64,000 bases of DNA from Anagrus nilaparvatae. Taxonomy: Eukaryota; Arthropoda; Insecta; Hymenoptera; Mymaridae. The stretch is from NCBI GenBank assembly GCA_022575985.1, contig JAKSXM010000263.1, positions 7,978,001-8,042,000 on the forward strand. The letters run 5' to 3'. The translations under genes were made by a program, and so were the position numbers. The notes beneath the pieces are model-generated. The model did not search any database, had not been told where the DNA came from, and saw nothing but the letters and a program-made list of their open reading frames with translations. Shown here in pieces: positions 1-12,651 of the stretch (positions within the stretch are counted from its first letter, which is position 1; each line of letters opens with the position of its first letter).

Positions 1-1688
1 TTTTTCATCAGTAACTGATTACGCATGCGCACAAGTGGTTATAATATTTTTTTATTTTAGTTTTGTTTTTATAAGGTTATGAAATTTGCTTTATAATTAG
101 AAAATAATTAGTATCTTATTAAAATATGTTGGGATGAAAAAACGAATTTTTTATTCATGAAAACATTTTTCTCAATCTCCAAAACCTGCGGGTAATGTAT
201 AAACTTCCTTTTTCATATTTTTCCTTCCGGCATCTTGGAAAATCAGAAAATACATTAAGGTGAAAAATTGAAAATTTTTATCAATATAAACGCCTTTCTC
301 AACCTCGAAAATCCCCTGGTAATGTTGAAAAAAGAGGCACAACTAAAATATGTATAAAATTGCAGTTGGAGTTATATATTATACTGTGAGAAATAGTTTC
401 AAAAATAACAAGTTTCCAGGATAATAATAAAATGAAGTAAATCAAAAATGTATCAACAAAAATTATTTTATGAACAAATTAAACATTATTGAATGTCAAA
501 TCACCAAATTTTTTTAAACAACATTTATTCAATTGATATTCTTATAGATTACCATTCATCGAACTCATATAGCGGTGGATGGTTATAATGAAAATATCAA
601 TCCAACTATCTAAACAGAATGTATTCTAATTTGGCATAATGATTAGTTTTCATATATTCTACAATATGTCATCATGATTTACAATATATTAACAGCAATT
701 CTCTTTGTCATTTACTTACTCATGAATTCTAGAAGTTCTATTTTTTTAAGAATACTATATTATGAGTCTTGAATTTGACCTACTCAATAAATTCATTATA
801 TCAAGATAAAATATTCTTTAGAGTATAATAACTAACCAACATGCCAAATGAAAAAATCCTCTGACTAATATTAAGATTGAAATCATCATAATGAGCTCAT
901 GTTTAGAATACTCATCATCGAACCACTATTTTGTTGGAGGGCATCATTGAAAATGTAAAGCCAACGAGTTGACATAATGTATTCTAATTTTGTATAGAGT
1001 GATTAGTTTTTATACTCTAAAGAATATTTCATCTTGATACAATGAATTTATTGAGTAGGTCAAATTCAAGACTCATAATATAGTATTCTTAAAAAAATAG
1101 AACTTCTAGAATTCATGAGTAAGTAAATGACAAAGAGAATTGCTGTTAATATATTGTAAATCATGATGACATATTGTAGAATATATGAAAACTAATCATT
1201 ATGCCAAATTAGAATACATTCTGTTTAGATAGTTGGATTGATATTTTCATTATAACCATCCACCGCTATATGAGTTCGATGAATGGTAATCTATAAGAAT
1301 ATCAATTGAATAAATGTTGTTTAAAAAAATGTGGTGATTTGACGTTCAATAATGTTTAATTTGTTCATAAAATAATTTTTGTTGATACATTTTTGATTTA
1401 CTTTATTTTATTATTATCCTGCAAACTTGTTATTTTTGAAACTATTTCTCACAGTATAATATATAACTCCAACTGCAATTTTATACATATTTTAGTTGTG
1501 CCTCTTTTTTTTAACATAATTTATTAAATGAAATATTATATTTTATAAAATATAATTTAATTTATTTAATGTTAACAAAAAATTTAATAAATAACCTTAT
1601 AAATAACCTTATACCTAAAAACAAAACTAAAATAAAAAAATTTTGTAACCACTTATGCGCATGCGTAATCAGTTACTGATGAAAAAAA
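1..1688. mobile_element. Non-autonomous TIR DNA transposon
   Basis: The first ~82 bases recur as an imperfect reverse complement at about 1604-1688. Both ends carry the core GCGCATGCGTAATCAGTTAC. No transposase reading frame lies between them, so this is a non-autonomous element. It touches the window edge, so the left target duplication cannot be checked. A separate foldback sits inside it. Confidence 0.75.
322..1519. repeat. Foldback element nested in the TIR element
   Basis: Two arms of about 510 bp (322-831 and 1014-1519) are nearly perfect reverse complements around a ~180-bp spacer. The spacer contains a degenerate extra copy of part of the arm (GAATGTATTCTAATTT recurs). There is no coding capacity. 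The high arm identity suggests recent activity or gene conversion between arms. Confidence 0.8.
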
Positions 1689-2039
1689 GCGTGACATACT
1701 GGTCAGTTTATTATCCGTTTGGCGGATAAGTCCCGGACCCCCAAGTAAGTTTTACGGATTTCATTTCTACATGGGAATTAATTAAACGAAAACAATGTTT
1801 GTTTTAATTTATTTATTGATTCTTCTTTATACAACTTTATTTCTTATATAATAAATAGAAGACAAGTTTCAAAAAATAAATTCCTATCGTCAGGTCTGTA
1901 TCATGCTTAAACTAAAAATTATAACATTTGAATATATTTTAAGATTAAAATTATGTCTGTTCAAACTTACAACAAACTGAAAAAATTTCGGATATTTATA
2001 TTATGTCTATAAAGATTTTAATTATTTCTATGTAATAAT
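1689..2039. other. Unannotated AT-rich interval
   Basis: I see no gene, structured RNA or repeat boundary here. A short GC-richer patch near 1700-1745 precedes AT-rich sequence. Confidence 0.5.
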
Positions 2040-3030
2040 TTTGTTTCTTCATAGAGGAACCATTGTTTTAGGTAAAATTTTGATTTTTTAACATATTAAG
2101 CACGTTTTGAGACCTCAGAAAGCTAAAAAAACCGGTTTTTAAAAAAAGTCAAAAAGTCTGTCTGTGTGTGTGTGTTTGTGATTGCTCCTTCTGGAACGAA
2201 ATTTTTCGAAATTTTGCTTTTTAAATATTTTACATAAAACAATTGAAAAAACACCATAATTTATTATCTTTTTATTTAAAATTACATAAAAAAAATTTTT
2301 TTTTTTAGGACTTAGTAGTTAATTTCTTTCTATGAAAGCATGAATATCTAGAATTATCGATGTTAAAGGATTTCTCCATCTAATACGTAATTTTTCGAAA
2401 TATTTTTTTTTTTTCAAAATTTTTTACATAAAAAAATTTAAATAACACCAAATTTTTTTTTATTTTTGGACGTAGTACCTAAATTTTTTCTCACAAAGTA
2501 TTAATTTTAGAAGCATTATTTTTACTTCATTTTTTGGATCTGATTTTTTCTCTCAAAATGTTTGCCACCAAAAGATACAAAAAACAACTTCTTTATTCTT
2601 GATGGATGTAATGCTTAATTTTTTTATATGGAAAAATTAGTTTTAAAAATATTGTTTTAACTCCAATATATTTTCCATAATTTATTCCTCAATTTAAAAA
2701 TAGTAAAAAATTTTTCATATTTTTTATAACAAAGTAGTCTAATTATGTTTTTTTTATATAATTCAGACAGCTACACCAAAAACTGTCTATATAGCAGCCA
2801 TAATTATCATAAAAGAAGATTATGTACTAGTTTAGAAAAATCTTATTTTTTTTATGTAAACAACCCAATTTTTTCCATGAGATGTTAAACTAACAGTATC
2901 AAGGAAAAGATGAATTTTAGTTTATCTTATGATATTATAGTTTGTTAAGTAAAATAGAACATTAAGAACATTTTGTTATTGCTAATTAGGAACCATATTG
3001 CCAATTACTTTGCAGCGTTTTTTTCTTTTT
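2040..3030 (+). repeat. Family B repeat, copy 1 (~1 kb)
   Basis: This segment matches, in the same order, sequence at 37205-37400 plus 39330-40164 and 56197-56690, and the reverse complement of 42432-42908. Diagnostic pieces are CACGTTTTGAGACCTCAG near 2100, a short TG run near 2160 and AAGAACATTTTGTTATTGCT near 2970. It has no ORF. Its poly-T-rich interior and multiple copies mark it as a dispersed non-coding element of unknown class. Confidence 0.7.
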
Positions 3031-3419
3031 TTATTTTTTTTTTTTTTTTTAAGTATTTGAAATGACATCTGTTATGTATAAACATATAAGTACATCATAG
3101 ATGGAAGTTTATAAATTCATAAATACTTTTTTTGTTGTCTAGATTTTATTTTTATATGTTATTTCTTTAAAATATTTTTTTTTATTCATTTTTATTTTTT
3201 AATTATTTTATAGTATATAATATGCTGTTTTAAAATTTTTTCAAATAATATGTAGTTTTATATATAGTAATTTATCTTTAATTGATTTATTTACACCTAT
3301 TTTTGTGTATTTATAAATCTCGAATTCTTCTATTGCATAAAAATTTTTCTTTATTGCAAAAATATATGTTTTAAATGTTTATGTATATCATTTATTTTAT
3401 TGTCCATAGCACTATAACA
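3031..3419. other. Unannotated AT-rich interval
   Basis: T-rich low-complexity sequence with no coding or repeat signal that I can support. Confidence 0.5.
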
Positions 3420-3439
3420 TATAGAAGGCCAGGCATCGG

Positions 3440-3707
3440 ACAGACAATCCCGGATATATCTTTTACAATATATATTCTATCCTGAGGAATGCAATTAGAC
3501 CAGGAAATATTGACGACGCGAAGGAAATAGTTAAGAAAGTCATGACGCTGCTGAAAAAAGCATGTAACGAAGCCATGCCAAAAAAACGGACCCGTGATGG
3601 AAGATCACCAGCCTATTGGTGGAATCCAGGAATAGACCGTCTAAGGAGTGCAAGCTTAATGACGAGAAGGAGAGCTACACGTGCAAGGACCAAAATAGAC
3701 GCCGCTG
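3440..3707 (+). pseudogene. Non-LTR retrotransposon ORF2 fragment, linker upstream of RT (5' piece)
   Basis: The translation ends in a segment containing SPAYWWNPGIDRLR followed by an Arg/Ala-rich stretch. This is typical of the region between the endonuclease and reverse transcriptase in R1/Jockey-like insect LINEs. The frame runs to 3707 and is then cut by a DNA transposon. It resumes at 5679 in the same codon phase once one copy of CGCTG is removed. The upstream endonuclease is missing, so this is a 5'-truncated dead copy. Confidence 0.75.
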
Positions 3708-5673
3708 CACACTGATTCAGAAAAAAAAAGCGGCAAAAAATTAGCTTCAAGCGAGGTTTTAATGAATTTCGATGCGGTTTACGGCATTCAGTTCCTAAAA
3801 ATGTGTATTTACCGAAAAGCATGACAAGAATTTCTGATTATTTGAATTTTCACCCTTAAGTACTTAAAACTCCATCTAACTACAAATATAAACTCAAGAA
3901 AATCATAAAATTTCTTCTAGGGGTGGAAAATGAGGGTGGAAAGGGATGAAAAATCAATTTTTGTAAAAGACTATATTTTTACTTGAAAAACTGTACCGCG
4001 GGTTTTTTGACGTTGCTGGTTTCAAATTTGACAATTAAAAAATTATAAAACTTCATCTAGGGGTGGAAAATTGGGGTGAAAAGGGGTAAAAAGGGGTGAA
4101 AAATCTATTTTTATAAAAGGCTTTATTGTGGTTGGAAAACTATAACAGGGGGTTTTTGACGTTGCAGATTCCAAATATGACCATAAAAAAAATCATAAAA
4201 CTTCATCTAGGGGTGGAAAATTAGGATGAAAAGGGGTGAAAAATTAATTTTCATAAATGGCTTTATTTATACTTGAAAAACTTCATCGGGGGGTTTTTGA
4301 CGTTGCTGGTTTCAAATATAAAAATGAAAAAATCATAAAACTTCATCTAGGGGTGTAAAATTAGGGTGAAAAGGGGTCAAAAATCAATTTTCTAAAAGGC
4401 TTTATTTCTACTTGAAAAACCTCATCGGGGGGTTTTTGACATTGCTGGTTTCAAATATAAAAATGAAAAAATCATAAAACTTCATCTAGGGGTGGAAAAT
4501 TAGGGTAAAAACAAGAAAAAAAAAACAAAAAAAAAATATCATTTCTCTTAGATGAAATTTTATGATTTTTTTGAGTCCATATTTGAAATCCGCAACGTCA
4601 AAAACCCCGCGATACATTTTTTCAAGTAAAAATAAAGCCATTTATGAAAATTGATTTTCCACCCCCTTTCACCCTAATTTTCCATCCTTAGATAAAGTTT
4701 TATCATTTTTATATGGTCATATTTGAAATTAGCAATGTCAAAAACCTCCCGAAAGAGTTATTCAAGTAAAAATAAAGCCTTTTCTGGAAATTGATTTTTC
4801 ACCCCCTTTCACCCTAATTTTCCACCCTTAGATGAAGTTTTATGTTTTTCTGATGGTAATATTTGGAATCAGCAACGTCAAAAACCCCTTATTACAGTTT
4901 TTCAAGTAGAAATAAAGCCTTTTCTGAAAATTGATTTTTCACTTCTTTTCACCCTAATTTTCAACCCCTAGATGAAGTTATATGATTTTTTTATGGTCAT
5001 ATTTGAAATCAGCGACTTCAAAAACCCCTGATACAGATTTTCCAGTAAGAATAAAGACTTTTGTAAAAAAAGAATAAAAAATTTCTATAAACATTGATTT
5101 TTCACCCCTTTTCACCCCAATTTTCTACCCCAAGATAAAATTTTATGATTTTTTTATGGTTATATTTGGAATTAGCAGCCTCAAAAACCCCCAGATATAA
5201 ATTTAGAGCTAATAAAAGGAAGAAGTTTCAGAATTATAACAAAGTGGCACGTTTTGGCCGCAAAATAGGGTAAAAAAGGCATGTTTTTTATGTTTCTACC
5301 CTTTCTGCAGCTTTTCTGACGGGTCGTACATCAAAAATGACCACAAAACTGAATAGCTAATAAGATTTTGAAACAGAAACAATTTTTTTATATTTTTTAG
5401 AATATTTTGACCCGAAAAAATTCAAGTGGCTCGTTTTGGCCGCGCCGGCGGTAATCGGCTAAATAAGAGTTTTTTATAACATTCATTTTTTGCAAAAATT
5501 AGTTTGGGTAGTTTTAAGTACTTAAGGGGTGAAAATTCAAATACTCAGAAATTCTTGTCATAGTTTTCGGTAAATACACATTTTTAGGAACTGAATGCCG
5601 CAAACCCCATCGAAATTCATTAAAACCTCGCTTGAAGCTAATTTTTTGCCGCTTTTTTTTCTGAATCAGTGTG
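3708..5673. mobile_element. 1,966-bp TIR transposon with 5-bp target duplication (CGCTG)
   Basis: Both ends read CACACTGATTCAG then poly-A, GCGGCAAAAAATTAGC and onward, and the ~150-bp ends are near-perfect inverted repeats. CGCTG occurs at 3703-3707 and 5674-5678. Removing the element plus one CGCTG restores the LINE reading frame, which confirms the boundaries. The interior has ~120-bp subrepeats (AAACTTCATCTAGGGGTGG core), forward in the left half and inverted in the right half. It has no transposase ORF. The superfamily is unassigned; a 5-bp duplication fits only a few groups. Confidence 0.88.
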
Positions 5674-6595
5674 CGCTGAGCTGATAGCAGAGCATAAGCT
5701 GGTCAAGAAAAGCCTGAGCCTTGCTATTCGGAGAAGCAAAAGAGCATGCGAGATGGCTCTGTGTAACGAGGTGGATGAATGACCCATGGGGGTCACCCAC
5801 GCCCACTAAAAGAGCACCACAAGCACTAGCATAGAAATTTTTGAATTATTTGAGCGCTCTTCTACTTTCACTACATCTGTTTCATAAAGACCGTGTAGTT
5901 GACGGACTTTTCTCTACCCCCCACCCAGAGAGGGAGAAGGCAATTGACTTAGGTGAAGATGATGAGGCTATTCCTGAATTTACTGAGGAGGAGCTCTTCA
6001 CAGCGGTGGACTCTCTCAAGAACGGTAAGGCACCAGGACCTGATGGGATACCTACCGAGATACTAAAGGTAGCTGTGCATGAATGCCCAAAACTCATCTT
6101 ATGTATGTACAATAATTGTGCACGTGTGGGCGTCTTCAGTAAACTTTGGGAAAGAGCCAGACTGGTCCTTATCAGTAAGAGCAAGGGGGACCATAGACTG
6201 ACAAACTTTTTGCGTCCTCTAGGATTATTGGGTACAGCCGGCAAAAATTACGAGAAGAGGCTACAGCCAAAGTTACTGAAGTCCGTAGAAATAGCAGGAT
6301 ATCTTTCTCCCCAACAATACGTCTCACTTATGCGTCTAAGCTTACGAGCGTCCAAAGACAAGGAGCCCTGCGAATCTCCTGTGACTATCGCACAGTGTCC
6401 TTGGAGGCAGCTCTAGTCATCGCCGGGGTAATCCCGATAGACCTGCTGGCTCTTGAGAGACAGTATATCTATCTGAACAAAGAGAGGGAAGGCATTATCC
6501 ACGCAAAGGCCACTTCGCGTCAGATCAGCCTAAGTGAGTGGCAGGACCGTCGGACGGACGTTGGATGCAAGTCAAAAGATGGAGTTCAAGAATAG
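5674..6595 (+). pseudogene. Non-LTR retrotransposon ORF2 fragment, RT start plus C-terminus (3' piece)
   Basis: After the transposon the linker continues, then a +1 frameshift and stop occur near 5780. From 5890 the frame encodes the N-terminal RT region, with NGKAPGPDGIP and a degenerate form of the RP-I-LL-TAGK motif. At about 6325 it jumps to the C-terminal region of R1-like ORF2 (ALVIAGVIPIDLLALER, in the next frame). The RT palm with the catalytic YxDD box is therefore deleted. Tail-like sequence runs to ~6720. This is a dead LINE copy. Confidence 0.8.
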
Positions 6596-6719
6596 AACTA
6601 AATGGCCTTGAACCTGTCCTGAAGTAATGTAAAAACAGTCTCGGGATAGGCTCGGATAAGGTAGGAAGGGAGTGGACTTTTAGTGGGTATATCCAGGTAA
6701 GGGCGAGTCCCACATAATG

Positions 6720-7740
6720 TTTCAGTTCGGATGCTAAACAGTATTCAAAACTTCCTTAAACACTTCCTACGCAAAAAAAAATAATAATAAAAAAATGTAA
6801 AAAATAAGTCTTTAATAAAAGAATGATATTATGTCTATTAAATGATATTAGATTTAAAATGCATTAAGTCTAAACTATAAAATGATTACTGTAAAGACTA
6901 AGAAAAATTTTTTTTTTTAATTAATAAATTTTAAGTAAGTAACAAATTTTTTTTTACTTATAAGTATTAATTTTTTATTTCTTAAGATTATCATGTAAAT
7001 ATTAACTTAATAGTGTTTCTAATTTCGATAATTAATTTATTAAATGTTACCTAAAAAAAGATTAAACAAATTTATTAATTGAAAATAATTTTGAATTTTT
7101 AGTGAATATTAGTATTAATTATTTTAATTTAAAAAAACTTAAAAATATCATAGAAAACCTGGTAAGCGCGTCGCGGGACGCCCTATAGAAGTGAAAACTG
7201 AAAGTTTGAAAATTTTTGTTACTATTTTATTATTAAACGTGTTTTTTTTCGCAGCATTTAAATTAAAACGAACCACATTTTTTTTAATCTTTAACTATGT
7301 TTATGCATAGTAAAAATTGTTTTTATTTTTTAATTATAATATTGAAAGTAAAAGATTGAAGGCTATAAAAAAATATTTCAAAAATAATTTTCAAGTTGTA
7401 TTAGAATGGAAAAAAAAGAAATAAAAAAGTAAGAATAAATACAGTAGTAAAAAAATAGTTTTATTGAAATTGTGTCTATAAGAAAAAAAAATTTCAATAA
7501 AATTTAGGAACAAAATAAAATTTATGAACAAAATAATAAACCAATAAAAATTAACTTTTAACACAATACAAAAATAAATAAAATAAATAAACACAATAAA
7601 AAATAAGCATTTAAAAAAAAAACACAAATGCCTATGTAAGAAGAAGAAAAGAGCATGTGAGAGAATTGGAGAGAATATATTAATATACAAAGAGATAGAG
7701 AGAATATATTAATATACATTAGATTTATATACAAAAATAT
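6720..7740. other. Unannotated AT-rich interval
   Basis: Long A/T runs. Short ORFs on the minus strand here are Phe/Tyr/Leu low-complexity products of poly-A/T and are not supported as genes. Confidence 0.5.
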
Positions 7741-7965
7741 AGACCTCGGCCGTTGCCTCTCTGCTGTTCCCGTCGCCTCGGCCGTCTCGCTTTTTAAAAA
7801 ATCACTGCTAGTATAAATTTTTTTTTTTTTCGACAACGTCGCTATGGAAGTTTTCACTTCAATATACAAAAAAAATTATTTCTGGTCAGCGGCCAGAAAG
7901 CACGTATTTCCCGGCCGCTGCGCGTCCGGCAAAGACGTGTTTTCTCCCCACTGATGCAGAACAAT

Positions 7966-8090
7966 CGTATACGACCCTGGGCCATAAAAAAAGAATGCCC
8001 CAAATCGTAGTTTACCATCCTCGGCTTCGCCTCGGAAGGTAATTTACGTGCGATTTGGGTCATTCTTTATTTTTCTGGCCATGGGTCGTA
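7966..8090. repeat. Hairpin repeat (~55-bp arms)
   Basis: TACGACCCTGGGCCATAAAAA at the left pairs with its imperfect reverse complement near 8070-8088. The arms continue through CCCAAATCG on both sides around a loop containing CCTCGGCTTCGCCTCGG. The sequence is GC-rich relative to its surroundings. It looks like a small palindromic MITE or a remnant of one. Confidence 0.55.
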
Positions 8091-8099
8091 ATATACTAA

Positions 8100-9470
8100 T
8101 CGATAACCAAAAAGTTAATAATAATTGATTAATTTATTTCGTTTTATGAATACTAAAATTTATTTTCTTGCATTTGTCTCCAGGATTCTTATTTCTCCCG
8201 CAAATCATCTAAAAAATTATTTTTAAATATCAAAAATTTTTTTTAATTTTTGAAGAAACGTCCGTAATAAAAATTTAACTAAGTATACGCATAAATTAGT
8301 TCCGAATCAAGTAATGCCACTTGCTACAGTAAAATTTTATCATATTTTTCAGATATTTCAGTTTTTAACCAAATTTTCAAAAAAATTTACTGATCCCAAA
8401 AAAAGTAAAAATTGAATATCTTCAAAAGTACGATAGCTGAGTCTCAGCTATAGTAGGGTGCTCAGCTCCAGAGTGTGTGAAAAATCATCTATGTGTGATT
8501 GCGCATGGCGAGAATATTCGTGGTAATTTTGGATAAGTTTATTTTATATTTTGCATACGCAAGTATAATCGACACCTGTGCAGACACATGCAATCGTATA
8601 AAAAGATGGCGTCCATCGATAAATTTAAACAAGGCCCACGAGGCTAATAAAAATATTTCTTTTATTTTTTATAATGGTCAATCTAGTTATAAGTCCTTGT
8701 AAATAGTTATAAAATATTAATCTTTTTTATTATTAAAATCGTTTCTATTTTTATTAATTAAATAAGACTTGTTATTGACTTAGCTCCACTCTTCCCCCAT
8801 TTCCTAATCATTCATTATATAAAAATCGATGAAGATCTGAAGTTGCTTCTATTCAACTTTTTATTCGCCAAAAACAAATACAAATACTAATACAAATCCA
8901 AAAAAACGCAATTTTTTATTTTTTTCGAAAAAAAATGGCTCTCGTTTTCAGGAAAAAATACATTGAAATATGTGCATATTTTGATTTGAATACAGAGTAT
9001 GGATCTCTAATAAGTAATCCCATACTAAGTTTGCCCATATTTATAAGATTTTTTAGCTGAAAACATCAAAAATTGGACACTAAAAGAAATGCATGTTCTA
9101 GGGGTTGCAACGTCTATGTCTGGGGGTACAGAAACATATACATGCAAAATTTTATATCCACAAACATACTATTATATGTAAAAAACCTTACATACCCATA
9201 TATAACACTTTTGACTACCAAAAAATCAAAAAAACTCATCAAAAACGCGTTTTTTTTTTCTTTCGTGAAATATCGATTTTCGAAAATTTAGTAAAAAAGG
9301 TCGAAACCTTGACCGCTTATAGCTCGGTCCCAGTGCGTCCGACTGAAAAATTTCTACGAACCGTTTTCGTCGGAAATTTTCTCAGCTACAATTTTTATTT
9401 GAAACTTTTTTTTATATTTTGCTTACTTTTTGAGTTATTTGCAAAAAACCGTTTTGCCCCATCTTTTTTC
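8100..9470. other. No gene recognised; probable old repeat sequence
   Basis: It contains a short palindrome ATAGCTGAGTCTCAGCTAT near 8429. A GC-richer patch at 9300-9390 resembles a dispersed repeat rather than coding DNA. ORFs of 67-133 codons have no domain-like composition. Confidence 0.4.
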
Positions 9471-10854
9471 CCCCCTGGGCCTCGATTTTCGAAATCGAGG
9501 GAATGAGGGAGTAAGGGAGCTCCCCTCTTAAAAATTGCTCCCCAAAAAATAAAAAGACGTATTTTTCAAAAACAGGGAGTGATATTTTTTCCCTTTACCC
9601 CGTTTCTACTAGGAGGGAGTACTCGCGCAATGTTGCCGAAACATATGTGTACTTTTAACCAATAAAATCGTAGATCATCAAAGCGCGTCATTCTTCATAA
9701 TTCAAAAGTATTTATATTTAAAAAATTTTATGTATTATATATTGCATATATGGAAATAAATATAAGTATATAAGTAATATTTTGATAATTTAGTAAAAAG
9801 TAAAGTAAACATATAGATTTCAATAAAAATAGACAAAAATTAAAAAAATTTTTTATCATAAATTAATAAAAAATTTTTTAATTAATAAATGGAACTAGAA
9901 AATAAAATCATCAAGTTGAGAAAATTTCAAAAATTTGAAAACTAGTTAACCATTAGTCTATTATATACGAAAAATGTGTACTACATATTCTACAAGAAGT
10001 AATGCGTCGATTTTGAATTTAATGCACACCTAAATTTATCTCCTCATGCTGAGATACACATTTTTTTTTAATGACATATGCATACATTGTCTTTTATATA
10101 GAAATAATCGTTATTTAAATATAAATAAAATTTCATAACAAATTATAATTTTTTTGTTTTTTTATTATTTTTCTTTTTTTTGCATTATTATAATATTTTG
10201 TGCTAAAAAAAATTCATTGCTTCTTTTATTATGTTTAATAGCTTCATTTCCCAAATCTAATATTATATTTAATTATTAAAATTATTCCGTATAGATAATT
10301 TTATTGCTTTAGCACTATACACGCATATTTTCTGCGCTTGAATTTTGCTTGAATTGGTTGAAAGTATAAGCATTTTCTGTAGTTTTCAAGCAATTCCAGC
10401 AAATTGGATTCCAGATTTAGGCATATGTTTTTATAAATTTATTATTTTATATTAATTCATTAATGAATTTATATAAAAATTGAATTATTTTTTTTATTTT
10501 TAAAAAAATTTAATTTTCCATATACACAAAATCACAATATGTATTATTAGAATATATTATATTATTTAATACATTAACTTTAACTATAATATGAATATAT
10601 TTGCATAAAAATTTTAAAAAATAAATGTCTTTTAAGCGAGACAGTCTATTATTATAATATAAAACGTATGCTTAAAACGAGGGAGTTCCCTGATTCCCTT
10701 GCTATAGTAGGTAGGGAGTACATTTTGGGGAATATGTTCTCCGGAGAGTTCTCCTTTTGCTTTCAAAAATTGAGTTTTTTAAAAACCGGGGAAAAGAGTG
10801 GGGAATTCCTCTACTCCCTCGCTCCCTCGATTTCGAAAATCGAGCCCCTGGGGG
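9471..10854. mobile_element. ~1.4-kb non-autonomous TIR element
   Basis: The ends CCCCCTGGGC-CTCGATTTTCG (left) and the reverse complement of CGAAAATCGAGCCCCTGGGGG (right) are inverted. They extend about 80 bp through GGGA-rich sequence (ATCGAGGGA, GAGGGAGTA). The interior is AT-rich with no ORF. I could not see a target duplication. Confidence 0.6.
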
Positions 10855-11167
10855 GACCCAGCACTGGGTTGAAATGTCTGATTTTGTTTCCCATTTCAAA
10901 TTAGCCTAAAACCAACACATTCCATAACTTTTCATTTCTGGAGGATTTTTGTCCAAGTCGAGATCTTTATTCAATGGCCTAAAAGCTTATAGAAACCTTG
11001 CTAAAAACTTTTTACCATTAAAACGTTCTAAAAGCTTTTTAGTACCAAAATATCTAAAAAAAACTGTAAATTATAACATGTTTTAGGATATTCGAACTTA
11101 ATTTAAAATTTACAGTCATCTACAAAGTAAATATCCACGACAATTGCAATTTGACAATTTTATTATA
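10855..11167. other. Unannotated interval
   Basis: No gene or repeat boundary recognised between the TIR element and the Helitron terminus. Confidence 0.4.
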
Positions 11168-11476
11168 CTAGGGGGCAAGCCCCCTGCGCGCTGAAGCGCG
11201 CCAACCCCCTCAGACCATAATATTTCATGTTTAATCGTAACAAAACTATGGTTTAATTCACAAATGAAAACAATTGTACAGTGAGATGTCAATTTCAAAT
11301 AATGAACTTTTTTCATAATTTTAATAAACCATTATTATTTTTAATTATTATTATTTCCATTATTTTTTTCAAAATTTATCTCAAGAAAAAAATATTGCAT
11401 TATTTTCCCTCGGTGCTACGCACCTCGGGCCACAATCCTTTTCATTCCTCAAAATAAATTTTTCTTTTGTTCTGGA
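11168..11476 (-). mobile_element. Helitron-like element copy 1, 3' terminal part
   Basis: Read on the minus strand it ends with two GC-rich hairpins (GGCGCGCTTCAGCGCGC, then GGGGGCTTGCCCCC) and CTAG followed by T. This is the Helitron 3' signature (hairpin plus CTRR, insertion before T). The same terminus occurs at 36413. The element is cut at 11476 by the 20.9-kb insertion and resumes at 32405. It has no Rep/helicase ORF, so it is non-autonomous. Confidence 0.7.
11469..11476. other. Left 8-bp target site duplication
   Basis: GTTCTGGA immediately precedes the TIR start CACAGATTAC and is repeated exactly at 32405-32412 after CTGTG. The related Helitron copy at 36680-36700 has the uninterrupted version of this site. 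Confidence 0.9.
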
Positions 11477-11904
11477 CACAGATTACTTTAACAGATCTCC
11501 GATGCCTTTGTTTTAAATGCGACGAGTTTAAGTAAAAAATATAGCGCTAACTATCGGCATTTACCTGAACACCGGGGTCTGTAGAAGAGAAATCAAGGAG
11601 AAATATAGAGAAATATTTAAAATTATAAAATTTAAAAATCTAAAAAAAAACACATTTAAACTTACATTGACAACATAAAAATGTTTCCCATAGGTAAGAC
11701 AAAGAAGAACGCATAGGCTTCAGAAACAAGATAAAAAAAGAAAGACACTCAAAATCACCTTACAGAATCTATTGTTTATTATCTTTTCGTTCTTCTTTGT
11801 CTCAATAATTTTTTATTACCCCCTGACTCGGAGGTAAAAACCAAAATTTGAAAAATCTTTTTTCATATAATATGCCTTATAATTTTTTTTATAATTAAAA
11901 ATTA
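11477..11904 (+). repeat. Left terminal inverted repeat of the 20.9-kb element
   Basis: It aligns with the reverse complement of 31979-32404 with a few substitutions and small indels. Similarity fades at TTAAAAATTA, directly where the LTR starts at 11905. Confidence 0.88.
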
Positions 11905-12651
11905 TGTTACGTATCCTGAGGTTTTATCCAAGGGATACGTAAATATAAATAATTATGAATATATGAAATATAAGTTTATCCTGGGGATATTGACTGCCCC
12001 AGGTATATTATATAAGTTGGTTTGGTGATTATTTGGTTGGTTTATAGTTGATGTATTTGTAGATGAGTTCGGGTTCGATCTAAGCTGGATGAACCTAACC
12101 TGAGGCTAAGTTCTTAATTACAGAAGGAATTGTCACTTACACAATAATAACTGATAACTGATTTGATATATAACTTTCACTTTATTGATTATAAGTAAAT
12201 AAAACTGTCTAAGTCTTTAAGTCAAGTAATTAAAGGTAGAACTGTAATAGAGTGGTAAGACTCTAAACGAAAGATAGTATTCTAATGGGTGGTTTGGGCG
12301 CCTGAAGGGCAATATATAATCTAATATGAATCTGCCCATATTCCGAGATTTTGAGGGAGACGTCCAATACAAAAAAGCGTCGGTCTCGTCACGTCCAATT
12401 AGCGAAGGCGTCCCTAATTATTACCGAGAATCGCGAGGTGGGATTTATGCAGTTTATAACGCCTAAATCCCTCCTAATTTACGTCATAGTTGACTTTTGG
12501 TCCCACGCTATTGTGCTAGATCAGCAACAGCGGAAATGCACCTGCGGGTTCCTATGTCGTCTGTAATATTAATACAGCTATCGGATATAGGGTTTACTAT
12601 TTATATATATCAAATGTTAGGCATATCAATTTTGACCTACCATACGTAACA
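11905..12651 (-). mobile_element. 747-bp LTR (errantivirus-like), minus orientation
   Basis: The segment is bounded by the inverted termini TGTTACGTAT and ATACGTAACA. On the minus strand it has a TATA-like stretch (TATATATAAATAG, ~12597-12612), and downstream an AATAAA signal at 12181-12186. A purine-rich tract directly precedes its 5' end. This is the arrangement of a 3' LTR behind env. No matching second LTR is visible elsewhere in the window, so the provirus is incomplete or rearranged. Confidence 0.82.
12597..12612 (-). promoter_or_regulatory. LTR TATA-like box
   Basis: TATATATAAATAG on the minus strand lies ~45 bp inside the LTR 5' end and upstream of the AATAAA at 12186. This fits a U3 promoter. 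It is motif-based only. Confidence 0.5.

Noticed and set aside
7391..7869. Minus-strand ORFs of about 100 codons
   Set aside because: Phe/Tyr/Leu-rich translations of poly-A/T sequence, with no start context or domain.
9105..9506. 133-codon plus-strand ORF
   Set aside because: It spans the boundary of a TIR element (9471) and contains low-complexity Phe/Lys stretches. No homology-like motif.
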